64,000 bases of DNA, taken from assembly GCA_947492235.1 (NCBI GenBank), contig CANLLZ010000002.1, positions 1 through 64,000 of the forward strand. The letters are read 5' to 3'. This DNA comes from an uncultured Altererythrobacter sp. GTDB lineage: Bacteria > Pseudomonadota > Alphaproteobacteria > Sphingomonadales > Sphingomonadaceae. Below are positions 45,793 through 54,954 of this stretch, piece by piece; position 1 is the first letter of the stretch, and the number at the start of each line of letters is the position of its first letter. Both the position numbers and the translations under genes were made by a program. The notes beneath the pieces were generated by a model that had not been told where the DNA came from, ran no database searches, and saw only the letters and a list, made by a program, of their open reading frames with translations.

Positions 45793-46829
45793 GTTCTTCT
45801 GAACCACTCAGCTTCTTCGGGAACCCATCTTCCCCTTACACCCGAAAAATGCTCTCGCTTCTGCGCTACCGCCGCATTGCGCACTCGGTAATCTGGGGAT
45901 CACCCGACGCCGCTCCAAAGCATCTGCCGAAACCCAAGGTTGGCCTCCTGCCCACGTTCTATTTCAGGATGGACGACGGCGGCTTTGAAGCGGTGGTCGA
46001 TTCAACGCCGATCGCGAGGCGACTTGAACAGGAATACAAAGGACGTAGCGCGATACCGGCAGATGCCGAGCTTGCATTCTACATGGCGCTTATCGAAGAT
46101 TACGCCGATGAGTGGTTGACCAAACCAATGTTCCATTATCGCTGGCATCATGATGCTGATCGCCAGCATGCCGGACGGTTCCTGTCCTTTACCTCTGACA
46201 CCTCTCAAGACAGAGAATCAGCGGAAAACAGAGCGGAGGCTTTCACCAAGCGACAGTTTGAGCGCCTCTATGTTGTAGGATCGAACGATCAAACCGCCGA
46301 AATCATCGAGACAAGTTACGAACGCTTCCTTGGCATACTCGACTCGATGCTGGAGGATCGCCCTTACCTGCTGGGGAACAGACCCAGTGTCGCCGACTTT
46401 GCAGTGTTCGGCCAGATGACCCAACTGGGATTGGTCGACCCCACGCCGCGCAGACTGATGCTCGAGAAGGCGCCTCGCTTGGAGGCCTGGCTATGGAAAA
46501 CAGATGATCTGAGCGGACTTGAATTGGCCGGTTGTGACTGGAGCGAAACAGGCGGGATACGCAGGGCACTCGCTCCGCTGCTCGATGAGATCGCTCAGAC
46601 CTATCAACCTGTATTGCTCGCCAACGCCAAGGCGGTGATGAACGGTGCGACACAATTCACGGCGGACGTACACGGAAGAGAATGGACGCAGCCGACATTC
46701 CCGTATCAGGCCAAATGTCTGGCAGAGCTTCGGGACCGCTTCGCCAGCTTGGACAAGCCAGCAAAAAAAGCATGCGCAGCCACAATGACGGCGAACAATT
46801 GCGGGGCCATGATAGAGGGACTGACATGA
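45789..46829 (+). CDS. Glutathione S-transferase family protein, extended
   Basis: This 346-residue protein is longer than the usual 200-230 for GSTs. The N-terminal thioredoxin-like domain has FFGNPSSPYTRKMLSLLRY and VGLLPTFYF; the C-terminal helical domain has YLLGNRPSVADFAVFGQMTQ (the conserved N-capping Asp is present). About 100 extra residues follow. The base composition is clearly lower in GC (about 50% over 46,201-46,320 by hand count) than in the flanking genes, yet both ends overlap neighbours by ATGA, so it is translated as part of the operon. The substrate is unknown. Confidence 0.8.
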   Translation: MSSSEPLSFFGNPSSPYTRKMLSLLRYRRIAHSVIWGSPDAAPKHLPKPKVGLLPTFYFRMDDGGFEAVVDSTPIARRLEQEYKGRSAIPADAELAFYMALIEDYADEWLTKPMFHYRWHHDADRQHAGRFLSFTSDTSQDRESAENRAEAFTKRQFERLYVVGSNDQTAEIIETSYERFLGILDSMLEDRPYLLGNRPSVADFAVFGQMTQLGLVDPTPRRLMLEKAPRLEAWLWKTDDLSGLELAGCDWSETGGIRRALAPLLDEIAQTYQPVLLANAKAVMNGATQFTADVHGREWTQPTFPYQAKCLAELRDRFASLDKPAKKACAATMTANNCGAMIEGLT

Positions 46830-47890
46830 CCACTTCCACCAACGAATATCCGACCAAGGCCTACGGCGCGACAGACACCAGCGGCCATATCGCGCCGATG
46901 GACATCACCCGCCGGGGCCTGCGCGATGACGATGTGCTAATCGATATCAGCCATTGCGGGATTTGCCATTCGGACCTGCACACCGCGCGCAACGACTGGG
47001 GCCGCACGACCTATCCGGTTGTGCCGGGCCATGAAATCGTCGGGACCGTCGCGGCGCTGGGTGATGGAGTGACGCGTCACAAAATCGGCGACCGCGTGGC
47101 AATCGGCTGCATGGTGGATGCCTGCATGGAATGCTCCCACTGCGAACAGGGCCTCGAGCAATATTGCAAACAGGGCATGGTCGGCACTTATGGCGGGACC
47201 GACCGGCATGACGGCAGCAAGACGCATGGTGGCTATTCCACTCGCATCGCCTGCCGCGACGAGTTCTTGTTGAAAGTCCCCGAGGCGCTTTCGAGCGAGC
47301 ATGCCGCGCCGCTGCTGTGTGCCGGTATCACCACCTATTCGCCTCTGCGGACATGGAAGGTAGGCCCGGGCAGCAAGGTAGCGGTCGCCGGGCTAGGCGG
47401 TCTGGGCCATATGGGTGTCAAATTCGCCGTAGCCATGGGCGCGGAAGTCACTGTGCTCAGCCGGAGCGAGGATAAGCGCGGCGATGCCGAAGCGCTGGGT
47501 GCCCATGATTTCCTGCTGACCACCGACAAGCCTTCGATGAAGGCGAAGTCGGGATATTTCGACATGGTTCTGAACACCATTCCCGTTCGCCACAATGTTA
47601 CGCCCTATCTCCACCTATTGCGGATCGACGGGGTCCAAGTGCTGGTCGGAATGATCGACATGATGCCCGAAATGCACAGCGGCCTGCTGCTCGGGCGCAA
47701 GGTGCTGACCGGCAGCGGGATCGGCGGCCTCGCCGAAACGCAGGAAATGCTCGACCTTTGTGCGGAAAAGAACATCGTGCCGGAGATCGAAATGATCCCG
47801 ATGCAGGATGTGAACACTGCGTATGAGCGGATGGAGGCAAGCGACGTGAAATACCGCTTCGTTATCGATATCGGGAAGAGCGACTTCTAG
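46826..47890 (+). CDS. Zinc-dependent alcohol dehydrogenase (CAD/YahK-like)
   Basis: This 354-residue protein has the catalytic zinc ligands CGICHSDLH and GHEIVG, and the structural zinc loop CMECSHCEQGLEQYC. The cofactor motif is AVAGLGGLGHMG, followed by SRSEDKR, which suggests NADP preference. CAD-family enzymes reduce a broad range of aldehydes. The ATG at 46826 overlaps the GST stop. With the SDR and GST it may form an aldehyde-detoxification unit; that is inference. Confidence 0.92.
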   Translation: MTTSTNEYPTKAYGATDTSGHIAPMDITRRGLRDDDVLIDISHCGICHSDLHTARNDWGRTTYPVVPGHEIVGTVAALGDGVTRHKIGDRVAIGCMVDACMECSHCEQGLEQYCKQGMVGTYGGTDRHDGSKTHGGYSTRIACRDEFLLKVPEALSSEHAAPLLCAGITTYSPLRTWKVGPGSKVAVAGLGGLGHMGVKFAVAMGAEVTVLSRSEDKRGDAEALGAHDFLLTTDKPSMKAKSGYFDMVLNTIPVRHNVTPYLHLLRIDGVQVLVGMIDMMPEMHSGLLLGRKVLTGSGIGGLAETQEMLDLCAEKNIVPEIEMIPMQDVNTAYERMEASDVKYRFVIDIGKSDF

Positions 47891-47945
47891 GCAAAGCTGC
47901 GTCGAAAACTGCTGAGGCTGGATAAAACTCCCGCCCCGCTTGCAA

Positions 47946-47959
47946 TTCGTTCGAACGAA
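47946..47959. promoter_or_regulatory. Palindromic operator candidate for the TetR regulator
   Basis: TTCGTTCGAACGAA is a perfect 14-bp palindrome ending 15 nt before the tetR-type start at 47975. Its position and symmetry fit autorepression by the homodimeric TetR-family protein and thus control of the efflux operon. Confidence 0.65.
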
Positions 47960-47974
47960 CAATAAACAGTCGCC

Positions 47975-48583
47975 ATGCGCGAACGGCTCATCGAAACTGC
48001 AATCGAGAAGTTCGGCAAGCACGGTCTCGATGGCGCCAGCACGCGCGACATTGCGGCGGCATCGGGCACGGCGATGAGTTCGATTACGTACCATTTCGGC
48101 AGCAAGGAGGGCCTGTATAAGGCCGCTGCCGAGCATATTTTCAGTCATTTGCAGATAATGATGGCGGACCCGCCACTTCCGGTTCCGGGCGACAACGCAT
48201 CGGATGAAGACCGGATCGAATTGATTTGCGCCATGTTGGGCCGTGCGGCGACCTTCATGCTGCATGACGGGTCAGCCGCCTTTGCCCTTTTTATCTCGCG
48301 CGAGCAGCAAGCACCGTCCCCGGCGGTGCTCGAAATCATGCGGTCTCACATGAAGAAAACCATGAGCCAGCTGGCGCGGCAGATCGGTTTGCTGCGCCCC
48401 GATCTCGACGAGACGGAAGTGCGGGCAACTGCGCTTTTCATTTTCGGGATGGCGGTCACGCTGCGTCACTCGCGAACTGCGCTCCACCTGCTGATGGAAG
48501 TCGACACCATCGACGATGCGCTGAAAGAGAGACTGCTCGCCCGCCTCGACCGGATCGTCCGCACCGTGCTGGTGGCGGCCTGA
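47975..48583 (+). CDS. TetR/AcrR family transcriptional regulator (CecR-like)
   Basis: This 202-residue regulator has an N-terminal helix-turn-helix at about residues 8-50 (STRDIAAASGTAMSSITYHF ... KEGLYKA). The C-terminal ligand-binding domain resembles the DUF1956/CecR type. It is the first gene of the RND efflux operon; its stop overlaps the next start (TGATG). It probably represses itself and the pump, with release by a substrate. Confidence 0.9.
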   Translation: MRERLIETAIEKFGKHGLDGASTRDIAAASGTAMSSITYHFGSKEGLYKAAAEHIFSHLQIMMADPPLPVPGDNASDEDRIELICAMLGRAATFMLHDGSAAFALFISREQQAPSPAVLEIMRSHMKKTMSQLARQIGLLRPDLDETEVRATALFIFGMAVTLRHSRTALHLLMEVDTIDDALKERLLARLDRIVRTVLVAA

Positions 48584-50067
48584 TGCGGACAATACGCGCC
48601 CTCGCTCTTGCCGGTGTGCTGCTTCCCTTGGGCGCGTGTGTGTCACTGGTGCCCGATGCCGAGATGCCTGCCGTGGTGGCTGAAATGCCCACCGCCTATG
48701 ATGCGGCGGAGATCGACGGCACTTACCGGCCCGCCAATTGGTGGCAAGCGTACGGCGATCCGGTGCTGGACGGGCTGGTGAACGATGCGCTGTCGGACAA
48801 TCTCGATATTACAGCGGCGGCGGCTCGGGTCGAGCAGGCCAGCGCGCAGGCGCGGATTGCCCGCTCCGCCATGCTGCCGACTGTCTCTGCCAGCGCCAGC
48901 ACCAGCTATTCCGACAGCCCGCTCGCCGGCAGCGCCTTTGGCGGTCTGTCTGGCGGCGGGCCCAGCCGCCTGACCAACGAGACCTATTCGCTCAGTTTGG
49001 GCGCTGCCTACGAACTTGACCTGTTCGGGCGCGCACGGGGCGATCTGGCGGCTGCCCGTAGCGACGCAGTGGCCGCCGAGTTTGACTATCGCACCGTGCA
49101 ACTGGCCTCCGCCGCCGAGACGATCAGCACCTATTTCGAGATCGTCGATACGCGCCGCCAGATCGAGCTGACTGTGCGCACTGCAGAGTTGCTGGCCGAC
49201 CGGGCCGAGCGCACGAATGACCGGTTCCTGCGCGGGCTTTCGGAGAGCTTCGAACTGTATCAGGTGCGCCAGGATTTGCGCAATACGCAGGCCAGCTTGC
49301 CGCAGCTCGAGGCTTCGCTCGGCGCAGCCAATGGCCGTCTGGCCACACTAGTCGGGACCTATCCGGGGCCGATGAAGGCGCGGCTGGAAACGCAGCTGAC
49401 CCCGCGTCTCGTCTTTGCCCCCGTGCCCGCCGGTCTGCCGGCCGAATTGCTGGTCCAGCGACCCGATGTCGCGGCAGAATGGGCCAGGCTGGAATCCGCG
49501 CGCCAACGGATCGGCGCGCGCCGGGCGGAACGTTTCCCCTCACTGCAACTGACAGGATCGCTGGGCACGCAGGGGGACAGCCCGCTGGGTATTTTCGATA
49601 TAGCCGATACGTGGCTGCTGTCGCTTGGCTCCAGCATCACCGCGCCTTTGCTGGATGGTGGCCGCATCTCGGCCAATATCCGGGCAGCGCGGGCAGCCTA
49701 TGACGCGCAGGCCGCGGCCTATGCAAAAGCGGTTCTGACCGCGTACCGCGAAGTGGACGTCGCCATAGACGACTACGAGGAGCAGCGTCAGCGCTACCTG
49801 CTAATCACCGGACAACTGGCAGAGGCAAAGGCCTCGCTCGACGTGCAATCCAGCCGCTTCCAGAGCGGCGTGGGCAGCTACACCGCTTATCTCGACGCTC
49901 TGCGCGCTGTCTATCAGGTGGAATCCAGCCTCTCCGGCGCGGCGCGCGGCGTGGCGCTTTCCCGCCTCGGCATCCACCGTGCGCTGGGCGGTGATTGGGC
50001 GGCCACGGCCACACCAGACGTCAGCGACACTCCGCAAACCGACGACAGCGAAGGAAACCTGCAATGA
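48583..50067 (+). CDS. NodT family outer-membrane efflux lipoprotein (TolC-like)
   Basis: This 494-residue protein has a lipoprotein signal with lipobox LGAC near residue 19. It has two OEP repeats; NWWQAYGDPVLDGLVNDAL and LSLGAAYELDLFGRARGDLA are typical of NodT/OprM-type channels, as is the second repeat with LSLGSSITAPLLDGGRISAN. It forms the outer-membrane duct of the pump encoded downstream. Its stop overlaps the start of the fusion protein gene. Confidence 0.92.
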   Translation: MRTIRALALAGVLLPLGACVSLVPDAEMPAVVAEMPTAYDAAEIDGTYRPANWWQAYGDPVLDGLVNDALSDNLDITAAAARVEQASAQARIARSAMLPTVSASASTSYSDSPLAGSAFGGLSGGGPSRLTNETYSLSLGAAYELDLFGRARGDLAAARSDAVAAEFDYRTVQLASAAETISTYFEIVDTRRQIELTVRTAELLADRAERTNDRFLRGLSESFELYQVRQDLRNTQASLPQLEASLGAANGRLATLVGTYPGPMKARLETQLTPRLVFAPVPAGLPAELLVQRPDVAAEWARLESARQRIGARRAERFPSLQLTGSLGTQGDSPLGIFDIADTWLLSLGSSITAPLLDGGRISANIRAARAAYDAQAAAYAKAVLTAYREVDVAIDDYEEQRQRYLLITGQLAEAKASLDVQSSRFQSGVGSYTAYLDALRAVYQVESSLSGAARGVALSRLGIHRALGGDWAATATPDVSDTPQTDDSEGNLQ

Positions 50068-51401
50068 AACGGCAAGCTGTTTGGGCCATCGGGCTTCTGG
50101 TGGGTGCGGTCGCTGTCGCCGCGTTGATGATATTCCTTCGGCCAGAGCCCGCTCAGGAAGAGCAGGTCGCGCAGGTACCGCTGGTTGAAACCATCGCACT
50201 GGAACAGGCGGCCGGACCGATCCAGGTTCTCGGCTCCGGCACGGTCGGTTCGCGGGAAGAAGTCTCTATTGGCGCGGAAGTCGGCGGGAAACTCACCTTT
50301 GTCAGCGCCAGTTTCCGCGAAGGAAGCGTGGTGGGCCGGGGATCCACTTTGTTCCGGATCGACACCACCGATTACCAGAACAATGTCCGCACCGCCCGCG
50401 CCGATGTGGCTGCGCAGAATGTCGCCGTGCTGCAGGCCCAGCAGGAAGTCAGCATCGCACAGGCCGAACTGGCACGGTTTGCCGAGCGGCAGGACGCAGG
50501 CTCCGCGCTGGCCAGCGTGATCGACGCGGATGATTACGCCTCGCGGTTCCTGCCCCCGCCATCTGTCGAAAACGCGGCGGTCCGCAATTCGGCCCGGCGC
50601 GCGCCGACATCCGCGCCAAGCAACCTCGCCACGCGTGAGCCGCAATTGCGTTCTGCCAAAGCCGCACGCGACCGGGCCAATGCCAATCTCGCCAGCGCGC
50701 AGACCTCGCTTGCCCGCACCCGCGTGACCGCGCCGTTCACCGGCATTGTCCGCAGCGAGACGGCAGCGGTCGGCACGCTGGTGCAGCCGGGGCAAGTGCT
50801 TGGCACGATTGTCTCCACCGCGTCCTATGAAGTGCGTGTTTCGCTGACCGAGGCCGAGGCGGCGCTGATCCCCGGCGTGCTGAAACCGAACAATTCCCGC
50901 ATTCCGGCCCGCGTGTTCAGCGATTTCGGCGGGCTGCGTTACGGTTGGGATGCCTATGTCGACCGGGCGAACAATATCCTCGACCCGCAGACCCGCACCA
51001 TCGATGTCTTCCTGAGAGTGCCGAACCCACTGCGCGGCGGGCGCATTGTCGATGGCGAGGAACCGGGCGGCGCTGCTCCGCCGCTGCTGCTGGGCAGTTT
51101 CGTCAGCGCCGAGATCACCGGCGCCAGCCTCGCTTCCTACGCTGCCATCCCGGCCGAGCATCTGCGCACCGGCAACAGGATATGGGTCGTGCGCGGCGGC
51201 AAACTGCGCATCCTGCCCGTGCGGGTCATCCAGCGCACCGATGATCTCGCCTACATCACCACGCCGACACTGGCCGAAGGCGGGCGGCTGGTCACCAGCA
51301 GCCTGCGCGCGGCGGTTGACGGTATGGATGTGCGGGTGAACCGGGTTGCCCCTGCACCCGGCGCAGGCTCTGGCTCGAATTCTGGCGATGGCGATGAGTG
51401 A
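50064..51401 (+). CDS. RND efflux periplasmic adaptor (HlyD/AcrA-like membrane fusion protein)
   Basis: This 445-residue protein has an N-terminal membrane anchor (AVWAIGLLVGAVAVAALMIF). Order: lipoyl half (IGAEVGGKLTFVSASFREGS), coiled-coil hairpin from about 105 to 230, second lipoyl half (RVTAPFTGIVRSETAAVGTL) and a beta-barrel domain. It bridges the inner-membrane pump and the TolC-like duct. The start at 50064 overlaps the upstream stop. The hairpin carries an odd insertion, about residues 155-195 (ASVIDADDYASRF ... SAPSNLA). Confidence 0.92.
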   Translation: MKRQAVWAIGLLVGAVAVAALMIFLRPEPAQEEQVAQVPLVETIALEQAAGPIQVLGSGTVGSREEVSIGAEVGGKLTFVSASFREGSVVGRGSTLFRIDTTDYQNNVRTARADVAAQNVAVLQAQQEVSIAQAELARFAERQDAGSALASVIDADDYASRFLPPPSVENAAVRNSARRAPTSAPSNLATREPQLRSAKAARDRANANLASAQTSLARTRVTAPFTGIVRSETAAVGTLVQPGQVLGTIVSTASYEVRVSLTEAEAALIPGVLKPNNSRIPARVFSDFGGLRYGWDAYVDRANNILDPQTRTIDVFLRVPNPLRGGRIVDGEEPGGAAPPLLLGSFVSAEITGASLASYAAIPAEHLRTGNRIWVVRGGKLRILPVRVIQRTDDLAYITTPTLAEGGRLVTSSLRAAVDGMDVRVNRVAPAPGAGSGSNSGDGDE

Positions 51402-54400
51402 GCCGGAGGAAACCGCACTCGACCGGTTCGGCAATGCCGCCGGTGACCGGGCGCGCGAGCGGACCGGCGTCATTGCCTTTATGGCCCGCAACGGGGTCGC
51501 TGCGAACCTGTTGATGCTCGTCATGCTGGTGGCGGGCTATCTCTCCTACACCACTATCGTGCAGGAGGTGTTCCCGGAAAGCAGCCTCGATACGATCACC
51601 GTGTCGGTCGCCTATCCCGGGGCAACGCCGGAGGAAATCGAGGAATCGATTGTCCAGAAGGTAGAAGAAGCGGTCGAGGCTATCGAAGGCGTGAAGGATA
51701 TCACCGCCACGGCTTCGGAAGGGTCCGGCACCGTCAATGTCGAGCTGGAACTCGGAGTCGATATCGACCGCGCGCTGGATGATGTGAAGTCCGAAGTCGA
51801 CCAGATCCAGACCTTCCCGATCGAAGCCGAAGAGCCCGACATCCGCGAATTGACCACGCGCCAGATCGTCATGCGTCTGGCGCTGTACGGGCAGGTGCCT
51901 GAGGAGACGCTCAAGGAAACGGCATACGCTCTCGAAGACAGCATCGCTGCCCTGCCCGATGTCAGCTATGTCCAGACCAGCGGCGTGCGCCAGTACCAGA
52001 TCTTCGCCGATGTCCCGCAAGACCGGCTGCGCGCGCTCGGCCTATCGCTGACCGACGTCTCGAACATTATCGCCGCCGACAGTCTGGACAGCCCGGCAGG
52101 CTCAATCGACACGAAAAACGAAGAAGTGCGCGTGCGGACGGTCGGCCAGAATTACGACCAGCAGGATTTCGAGGATATCGTGGTCCTGACCAGCCAGGAC
52201 GGAAACATCCTGCGGCTGGGCGATATCGCCACCGTGCAGGACGGGTTCGAGGACGCCGACCTGATCACCAGCTTCAACGGTCAGCCGGTCGCCTTTGTGG
52301 ACGTCTACCGCACCAGCGACGAGCGCGTCCTGGACGTGTCGGCGGCGGTCAGGAACCTGCTCGAAACCGAGTACCAGACGCCTGAGGGTGTCGAGTACGC
52401 CATCTGGGACGACGATTCCGAACTGCTCGACGATCGCCTGAGCCTGCTCCTCAAAAACGCCGCCATGGGTCTGGTTCTGGTGCTGGTCGCGCTGACGCTG
52501 TTCCTCGATCTGCGGCTCGCCTTCTGGACCGCCATCGGCATCGGCGCGACATTTGTGGGCGCGATCTTCATCCTCGAATGGGCCGGGTCGAGCATCAATA
52601 TGTTCTCGCTGTTCGGCTTCATCCTCGCGCTCGGACTGGTGGTCGACGATGCGGTTGTGGTCGGCGAAAATATCTATGCGGAGCGCGAACGCGGGCGCAG
52701 CGGGATAGGTGCCGCCATCGCTGGCGGGCAGCGGGTGAAGGTGCCCGTGCTTTTCGCCGTCGCCACCACGATCACCGCCTTCGCGCCGCTGCTGGCCGTG
52801 GGCGGCACCATCGGCAAGGTTCTGGCCGATATCCCGCTGGTGGTGCTCGCCGTTCTGGGCCTGTCACTGGTGGAGGCTCTGCTGGTCCTGCCCCACCATT
52901 TGAGCAATCTGCCGGTCGTCGGGACCGTCTCGAAGAACCGCGTTCTGGCAGCTGTCGAGCGGCTGCAACGCGCAGTCGACCGCCGGTTCAAGGCCTTTGT
53001 CGACGGGCCTCTGGACCGCGCGCTGCGCTTCACCGTGGCCGCACCCTATCTGATCCTGTCCGCCGGTGTCGCCCTGCTGATCGTCATTATCGCGATGATC
53101 CCCGGCGGCATCCTCAAAGTCGTGTTCTTCCCCAATATCGAAGGCAACACCGTCGCCGCTTCGCTGGAAATGCCCGCAGGCACGACTGTGGAGCGCACGG
53201 CGGCGGTCGCCCGGCGGATCGAAGCTGCAGGCGAGCGCGCAATCGAACGCTACAGCGACGGAGAGGCCAGCGAGGCGGGCTTTGTCGAAGCGATATACAC
53301 CTCCATCGGAATGACCAGCGGCGGCGGCGGTCCGGGCGGGACGGTCGATACGCTTCGGCCCAATCTCGCCAATATCCAGCTCAGCCTCGTGTCATCGGAC
53401 GAGCGCAGCGTTTCCTCGGCAGAGCTGGAAGAAGCTTGGCGCGAGGAACTGGGGCCGGTCCCCGAAGCGCGCTCGCTGGCCATTTCCTCATCGCTGCTTT
53501 CCGCCGGAGACCCGGTCAGTGTGCAGCTGTCGCACCCTGACGATGAAACGCTCGACCGCGCATCCGCGCAGGTTATGGCGGCGCTGGCGAGGCTGAGCGG
53601 CGTGTTCGATATTGAAAGCGATCAGGACGAAGGGATGCAGGAAATCGAGCTGCGCCTGAAACCGTCCGCGCGCACGCTGGGCGTATCGTTGAGGGACGTC
53701 GCGGGGCAGGTGCGGGCAGCATTCTTCGGGGCAGAGGCCGTGCGCGTTCAGCGCGGGCGCGAGGATGTGCGGGTCTATGTCCGCTTGCCGGAGGAGGAAC
53801 GCGATTCCATCGCCGACATCGCCCGCTATCAGGTCCGCGTGCCGGGCGGGCAAGTGCCGCTCAGCACGCTCGCCGATGTGTCCTTCTCAGAAGCGCCCTC
53901 CGTCATCCGGCGCGAAGCGGGCCGCCGCGTGGCGACCGTCACTGCCGATCTGGACGAAGACGTTGTCACCAGTCAGGAAGTGGCGCAATTGCTCGACAGC
54001 GAGATCATGCCTGCAATCCGTGCCGACTACCCCGCGCTGCAATACAGCTTTGGCGGGGAACAGGAGGAGCAGGCGGAAACTTTCGGCTCGCTCGGCAGCG
54101 CGTTTCTGCTGGCACTGGTGGTGATTTACGGCCTGCTGGCGGTGCCTTTCAAATCCTATATCCAGCCACTGATCATCATGGCCGCGATCCCGTTTGGCAT
54201 CATCGGCGCATTGCTGGGGCACTTGATGCTGGGCATACCGCTGGGCGTTCTGTCGATGTTCGGCATCATTGCCCTTTCCGGTGTGATCATCAACGGGGCA
54301 CTGGTGCTGATCGACTTCATGAACGAAAATCTGGAAGCCGGGATGGAGCGGGGCGAGGCGGTAATTGACGCCGCCAAATCGCGGTTCCGGCCCATCATGC

Positions 54401-54639
54401 TGACAGCCATCACCACCTTCCTCGGCGTCGCCCCGATTACCTTCGAGACCAGCCTGCAGGCGCAATTCCTGATCCCGATGTCCGCCAGCCTCGGCTTTGG
54501 CGTGCTGTTCGGGACGGTGCTGCTGGTGCTGCTGATCCCCGCCCTCGCGATCCTGCAGATGCGCGCGGTGGACCGGTTCAAGCGTATGTTTGTGGCGAAG
54601 GAAGAAGAAATCGCGGCAGAACCCGCACCGGCAGCCTGA
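51394..54639 (+). CDS. RND family inner-membrane efflux pump (AcrB-like)
   Basis: This proton-driven exporter has about 1081 residues. Features are a first TM after GVAANLLMLVMLVAGYLSY, porter domains with VAYPGATPEEIEESIVQKVE, TM4 with LALGLVVDDAVVVGENIYAE (the Asp pair of the proton relay), and TM10-12 with PFGIIGALLGHLMLG and SGVIINGALVLIDFMNE. The subfamily resembles pumps close to heavy-metal/multidrug RND proteins that lack strict metal motifs. The start overlaps the adaptor gene by 8 nt (ATG 51394; 51388 is possible). It completes a TetR-OMF-MFP-RND operon. Confidence 0.93.
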   Translation: MSEPEETALDRFGNAAGDRARERTGVIAFMARNGVAANLLMLVMLVAGYLSYTTIVQEVFPESSLDTITVSVAYPGATPEEIEESIVQKVEEAVEAIEGVKDITATASEGSGTVNVELELGVDIDRALDDVKSEVDQIQTFPIEAEEPDIRELTTRQIVMRLALYGQVPEETLKETAYALEDSIAALPDVSYVQTSGVRQYQIFADVPQDRLRALGLSLTDVSNIIAADSLDSPAGSIDTKNEEVRVRTVGQNYDQQDFEDIVVLTSQDGNILRLGDIATVQDGFEDADLITSFNGQPVAFVDVYRTSDERVLDVSAAVRNLLETEYQTPEGVEYAIWDDDSELLDDRLSLLLKNAAMGLVLVLVALTLFLDLRLAFWTAIGIGATFVGAIFILEWAGSSINMFSLFGFILALGLVVDDAVVVGENIYAERERGRSGIGAAIAGGQRVKVPVLFAVATTITAFAPLLAVGGTIGKVLADIPLVVLAVLGLSLVEALLVLPHHLSNLPVVGTVSKNRVLAAVERLQRAVDRRFKAFVDGPLDRALRFTVAAPYLILSAGVALLIVIIAMIPGGILKVVFFPNIEGNTVAASLEMPAGTTVERTAAVARRIEAAGERAIERYSDGEASEAGFVEAIYTSIGMTSGGGGPGGTVDTLRPNLANIQLSLVSSDERSVSSAELEEAWREELGPVPEARSLAISSSLLSAGDPVSVQLSHPDDETLDRASAQVMAALARLSGVFDIESDQDEGMQEIELRLKPSARTLGVSLRDVAGQVRAAFFGAEAVRVQRGREDVRVYVRLPEEERDSIADIARYQVRVPGGQVPLSTLADVSFSEAPSVIRREAGRRVATVTADLDEDVVTSQEVAQLLDSEIMPAIRADYPALQYSFGGEQEEQAETFGSLGSAFLLALVVIYGLLAVPFKSYIQPLIIMAAIPFGIIGALLGHLMLGIPLGVLSMFGIIALSGVIINGALVLIDFMNENLEAGMERGEAVIDAAKSRFRPIMLTAITTFLGVAPITFETSLQAQFLIPMSASLGFGVLFGTVLLVLLIPALAILQMRAVDRFKRMFVAKEEEIAAEPAPAA

Positions 54640-54699
54640 GGCGCGCACTCGCGCGGAAAGCGCAAGCCGCCAACGGAACCGGAACCTCGCGGAATGAAA

Positions 54700-54773
54700 T
54701 GGAGCGGGTGAAGGGAATCGAACCCTCGTCGTCAGCTTGGGAAGCTGCTGCTCTACCATTGAGCTACACCCGC
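54700..54773 (-). tRNA. tRNA-Gly (anticodon CCC)
   Basis: The minus strand folds as a tRNA: acceptor GCGGGTG/CACCCGC, D-arm GCTC..GAGC, anticodon loop TTCCCAA with anticodon CCC, T-arm AGGGTTCGATTCCCT and an encoded CCA end (54702-54700). The anticodon stem has one outer mismatch. It reads codon GGG. Confidence 0.93.
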
Positions 54774-54954
54774 CAGCCCGTTGGCGCATGCTCCTTGTCG
54801 CATGGCCGTTGGCGCGTATCCGGCGCCGCGAGCCTTTGCCTCAGGGGCCGATGGCGGTCAATCATCTAGCGACCGGCAATTATCACTTGTGCGGCTTGTC
54901 TGGATGCCCAGCCCAGCTAGATACGCGGCAACAGATTTCTCAGGAGAACACCCC

